From assembly GCA_947481355.1 (NCBI GenBank), contig CANKGM010000081.1, positions 1 through 7,850 on the forward strand: DNA of 7,850 bases. The letters run 5' to 3'. A program made the translations under genes and the position numbers. Shown in pieces: positions 5,389-7,850 of the stretch. The notes under the pieces were generated by a model. That model searched no databases. It had not been told where the DNA came from and was given only the letters and a program-made list of their open reading frames with translations. Position 1 is the first letter of the stretch, and each line of letters starts with the position of its first letter. The stretch is from Chitinophagaceae bacterium. GTDB taxonomy: Bacteria; Bacteroidota; Bacteroidia; Chitinophagales; Chitinophagaceae.

Positions 5389-6144
5389 ATGTCACAGTCG
5401 TTCGCAGGTCAAAATCTCAAGTATCTACGTAAACTCAAAGGCTTAACGCAAGAAGAGTTCGCCAACAAACTTCAGATCAAGCGCTCATTGCTGGGAGCCT
5501 ATGAAGAAGAAAGAGCCGAGCCAAGAATTGATGTTCTAGAGCTTATCAGTGATCAATTTAAAATTAGTTTAGATGATCTACTTCGAAAGGATCTCAGCGA
5601 AGTGAAGGGCAATTATTTGGCTAAACGAAGAATGCAAAAATTAGGCTCAGAGCCAAATCAAATTCATTTTGTTCCTATGAAGGCTGCAGCTGGGTATTTA
5701 GCCGGTTATGCAGATGAAGAATTCATCGACGAGTTGAATACATTTACTTTGCCTATGCTTGGAAGTGGCCAGTATAGGGCTTTTGAAATTATTGGGGAAA
5801 GTATGTTGCCAACACCAAGTGGATCTATTATAGTCGGACAAAAAATTGATGGACTCGACGATATAAAGCAACATTCCACCTATATTGTAGTGAGCAGAAG
5901 CGAAGGGATTGTGTATAAGAGATTATCCAAAAACCCAAAGGCAAAGAATAAAATAACACTAACTAGTGATAATCAAGCTTATCAACCATACGATGTCAAC
6001 GCGGAAGATATTCTAGAATTATGGCAGGCTCATATGGTTATTACCAAAGTTGCTCAGCAACAACGTTGGGATGTTGGACAATTAGCCAGCCTGGTTTCAA
6101 ATCTTCAAGATCAAGTCAGTTCCATGAAGAAAAGAATGAACTGA
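5389..6144 (+). CDS. XRE-S24 transcriptional regulator (LexA/CI-like, HTH plus peptidase S24)
   Basis: The 251-residue protein joins an N-terminal HTH_3 domain (about 9-63, with LTQEEFANKLQIKRSLLGAYE as the helix-turn-helix core) to a LexA/CI-type S24 domain (about 95-215). The S24 domain keeps an Ala101-Gly102 bond in KAAAGY at the place where LexA and CI cut themselves, Ser138 in IIGESMLPT and Lys177 in GIVYKRLS as the Ser-Lys dyad, so self-cleavage is chemically possible. The usual GD turn after the serine is replaced by PSGSIIVG. A C-terminal extension (about 226-251, QLASLVSNLQDQVSSMKKRM) looks like a short coiled coil that could aid oligomerisation. This form is widespread in Bacteroidota chromosomes and is not a phage gene here: no integrase or other phage gene adjoins. 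Its targets and inducing signal are unknown; its own promoter region carries two palindromes. Confidence 0.93.
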   Translation: MSQSFAGQNLKYLRKLKGLTQEEFANKLQIKRSLLGAYEEERAEPRIDVLELISDQFKISLDDLLRKDLSEVKGNYLAKRRMQKLGSEPNQIHFVPMKAAAGYLAGYADEEFIDELNTFTLPMLGSGQYRAFEIIGESMLPTPSGSIIVGQKIDGLDDIKQHSTYIVVSRSEGIVYKRLSKNPKAKNKITLTSDNQAYQPYDVNAEDILELWQAHMVITKVAQQQRWDVGQLASLVSNLQDQVSSMKKRMN

Positions 6145-6172
6145 CAGGGAATTAACCGCCCTAATTAATTTT

Positions 6173-6216
6173 ATGCACACTCCGTTGATAACCTCATTTC
6201 CAAAGGGGAGGTGCAT
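6173..6216 (+). terminator. Candidate hairpin terminator after the XRE-S24 gene
   Basis: ATGCAC (6173-6178), a bulged A (6179) and CTCC (6180-6183) pair with GGAG (6207-6210) and GTGCAT (6211-6216), giving a 10-pair stem with a 23-base loop, followed by a T-rich tail (TATTTTATC). The loop is long for an intrinsic terminator. A second hairpin, ACCTC (6191-6195) with GAGGT (6208-6212), would compete for the same bases. The hairpin lies 28 bases after the regulator stop codon and immediately before the -7 box assigned to parE. Confidence 0.4.
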
Positions 6217-6221
6217 TATTT

Positions 6222-6229
6222 TATCTTTG
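6222..6229 (+). promoter_or_regulatory. Candidate -7 box (TATCTTTG) for parE
   Basis: TATCTTTG matches TAnnTTTG exactly. A TTTC at 6197-6200, 21 bases upstream, is a near match to the -33 TTTG. Transcription would begin near 6234-6236, leaving a leader of about 56 bases to the ATG at 6291, or about 14 bases to the alternative in-frame ATG at 6249. Confidence 0.45.
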
Positions 6230-6290
6230 ACCGGCTCAGCGTTCATTTATGGATGCTGGCTGGATTATTATATTAAATGTAGAAAAGCAC

Positions 6291-7850
6291 ATGTCGAAGC
6301 AAACCGGAGGTGATATTTTTGAATATAACGAAGACTCGATCAAGAGCCTAGACTGGAAAGAGCATATCCGACTTAGACCAGGAATGTATATTGGAAAGCT
6401 TGGCGATGGCAGCAGTCAAGATGATGGTATCTATGTTCTATTGAAGGAAGTCATGGATAACTGTATTGATGAACACATGATGGGCCATGGTAAGCAAATC
6501 GACCTCACCTTAAATGGCCGGGAAGTTACCATACGAGATTTTGGTAGAGGAATTCCTCTAGGGAAATTGGTGGATGTAGTGAGCAAAATAAATACAGGTG
6601 CCAAATACGATAGTAAAGTTTTTCAAAAGAGTGTGGGGCTAAATGGAGTAGGTACGAAAGCTGTTAATGCACTAAGTGAATATTTTAAAGTAACCGCTTA
6701 TCGGGAAGGAAAAGAGCGCTCTGCGGAATTTAAACGTGGTGAACTCATCAAAGATTACAAGGAAGTGGCATCCAAAGAGTCTAATGGAACCTTAGTTGAA
6801 TTTATACCTGATGAAAATATTTTTAGAAATTTTCATTACATATCCGATTACATCGATAAGCAGCTTTGGAACTATTGTTATCTAAATGCAGGACTTATCA
6901 TCAATTATAATGGAAGAAAATTTGTCAGTAAAAATGGGTTACTCGATTTATTACACCGCTATGCAAATCAAGATGAACTTAGGTATCCTGTAATCCACCT
7001 TAAGGGAGAAGATATTGAGGTGGCTCTCTCGCATAACAATGAATATGGCGAAGACATTTACAGCTTCGTCAACGGACAATATACCACCCAGGGTGGAACG
7101 CATGTAGTTGCATTTAGAGAAGCTATAGTAAAAACAGTGCGTGACTTTTTTAAAAAAGACTACGATACCTCTGATATACGTCAAAGCATTGTAGCGGCTA
7201 TTGCAGTTAGGGTTCAGGAACCTGTTTTTGAATCTCAAACAAAAACAAAGCTAGGCTCTCAATATATAGCTGAGGGTGGACCATCAATGAAGAACTTCAT
7301 GCTCGATTTCTTTAGTAAAGAACTCGACAACTATCTTCATAAAAATCCGTCTGTCGCCGAAGCGATGAAAAAGCGCATTGAGCAAAGTGAACGGGAGCGT
7401 AAGGAATTGGCGGGTATTAAAAAATTAGCAAACGAACGAGCTAAGAAAGCCAATTTGCACAATAAAAAACTACGTGATTGTCGAGTACACTTGAACGATG
7501 AACCGTCTACAAAAGCGAAGCAAGAGTATATCGCTAAACAGCTACAAAGCACCATTTTTATTACAGAAGGTGACTCGGCAAGCGGTTCCATTACCAAGTC
7601 GCGAGATGTTGAAACGCAAGCCGTATTCAGCTTGCGTGGTAAACCACTCAATTCGTATGGCTTAACTAAAAAAGTAGTATACGAAAATGAGGAATTCAAT
7701 TTACTCCAGCATGCATTAAATATCGAAGAAGGAAATGATGAGCTGAGGTACAACAACATTATTATAGCCACGGATGCGGATGTAGATGGAATGCATATTA
7801 GGTTGTTGTTGATGACTTTCTTTCTTCAATTCTTTCCCGACTTAGTGAGA
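6291..7850 (+). CDS. parE: DNA topoisomerase IV subunit B (ParE type), 3' end outside the window
   Basis: The frame is open from the ATG at 6291 to the right edge, 520 codons with no stop. The product is the ATPase subunit of a type IIA topoisomerase, which with ParC passes one DNA duplex through another to separate daughter chromosomes. The GHKL ATPase domain shows Glu53 and Asn57 in KEVMDNCIDEH, Asp83 in DFGRGIP and the lid GLNGVGTKAVNAL (116-128). The transducer carries Lys318 in QTKTKLG. The TOPRIM domain has ITEGDSASG (Glu426) and ATDADVDGMH (Asp495, 497, 499). HIRLRPGMYIGKLGDGSSQD (25-44) and the region around SRDVETQAVFSLRGKPLN (437-454) match the Bacteroidota ParE form rather than GyrB. 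An in-frame ATG at 6249 would add 14 residues unlike the family. GGAGGTGAT at 6306-6314 lies inside the first codons and is not the ribosome site for this start. parC would be expected downstream. Confidence 0.95.
   Translation, partial: MSKQTGGDIFEYNEDSIKSLDWKEHIRLRPGMYIGKLGDGSSQDDGIYVLLKEVMDNCIDEHMMGHGKQIDLTLNGREVTIRDFGRGIPLGKLVDVVSKINTGAKYDSKVFQKSVGLNGVGTKAVNALSEYFKVTAYREGKERSAEFKRGELIKDYKEVASKESNGTLVEFIPDENIFRNFHYISDYIDKQLWNYCYLNAGLIINYNGRKFVSKNGLLDLLHRYANQDELRYPVIHLKGEDIEVALSHNNEYGEDIYSFVNGQYTTQGGTHVVAFREAIVKTVRDFFKKDYDTSDIRQSIVAAIAVRVQEPVFESQTKTKLGSQYIAEGGPSMKNFMLDFFSKELDNYLHKNPSVAEAMKKRIEQSERERKELAGIKKLANERAKKANLHNKKLRDCRVHLNDEPSTKAKQEYIAKQLQSTIFITEGDSASGSITKSRDVETQAVFSLRGKPLNSYGLTKKVVYENEEFNLLQHALNIEEGNDELRYNNIIIATDADVDGMHIRLLLMTFFLQFFPDLVR

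Noticed and set aside
6211..6276. Possible 21-codon leader peptide from a GTG at 6211.
   Set aside because: The GTG is part of the GGAGGTG itself with no separate ribosome site, it lies before the predicted parE transcription start, and nothing supports its translation.
6249..6290. In-frame ATG at 6249 as the parE start.
   Set aside because: The added 14 residues (MDAGWIIILNVEKH) are unlike ParE N-termini, which begin a few residues before the NEDSI segment; 6291 fits better, although the longer form cannot be excluded.
7337..7771. 144-residue minus-strand frame opposite parE.
   Set aside because: It is antisense to the transducer and TOPRIM part of ParE and is Ser/Leu-rich without any family resemblance.

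Overview
The window looks like core chromosome of a Bacteroidota bacterium, probably of the Chitinophagaceae/Sphingobacteriales kind. Three things point there. The topoisomerase subunit, the XRE-S24 regulator and the SurE/LpxB block are all of the type seen in that phylum. Several intergenic gaps carry the phylum's promoter elements (TTTG near -33 and TAnnTTTG near -7). Most start codons lack a Shine-Dalgarno sequence and have A/T-rich leaders instead. I see no rRNA, tRNA, CRISPR array, insertion sequence or phage gene, and no gene-free stretch longer than about 150 bases.

Left part (1-1751). The last 41 codons of an outer-membrane barrel-like protein end at 126 and abut, tail to tail, an M42 metallo-aminopeptidase on the minus strand. 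Upstream of the peptidase, in the same direction and 29 bases away, is a small lipoprotein gene; the two probably form an operon. A compact 48-base gap separates the lipoprotein gene from a divergent LuxE-like gene, which must use a non-ATG start. That gap holds two opposed -7 boxes and a tandem TGTTGATC repeat.

Middle (1752-5301). After the LuxE-like acyl-protein synthetase comes a good promoter and a 54-residue one-helix membrane protein that is easily missed. Facing it is a minus-strand operon: surE (nucleotidase), a 99-residue three-helix membrane protein that overlaps surE by 7 bases, and lpxB (lipid A disaccharide synthase). This puts an outer-membrane lipid A step together with a nucleotide phosphatase and an uncharacterised membrane protein.

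Right part (5302-7850). An XRE-S24 (LexA/CI-like) regulator is transcribed away from surE. Two near-identical CTAAAAT..TTAGTAT palindromes, 22 bases apart, lie just upstream of its ATG and look like autoregulatory operators. A hairpin and a TAnnTTTG box follow, then the first 520 codons of the ATPase subunit of topoisomerase IV (ParE type), which runs off the right end.

I do not see a clearly new multi-gene system. The best leads are the operator array of the S24 regulator, the surE-membrane protein-lpxB unit with the small gene facing it, and the crowded divergent promoter in front of the LuxE-like gene.
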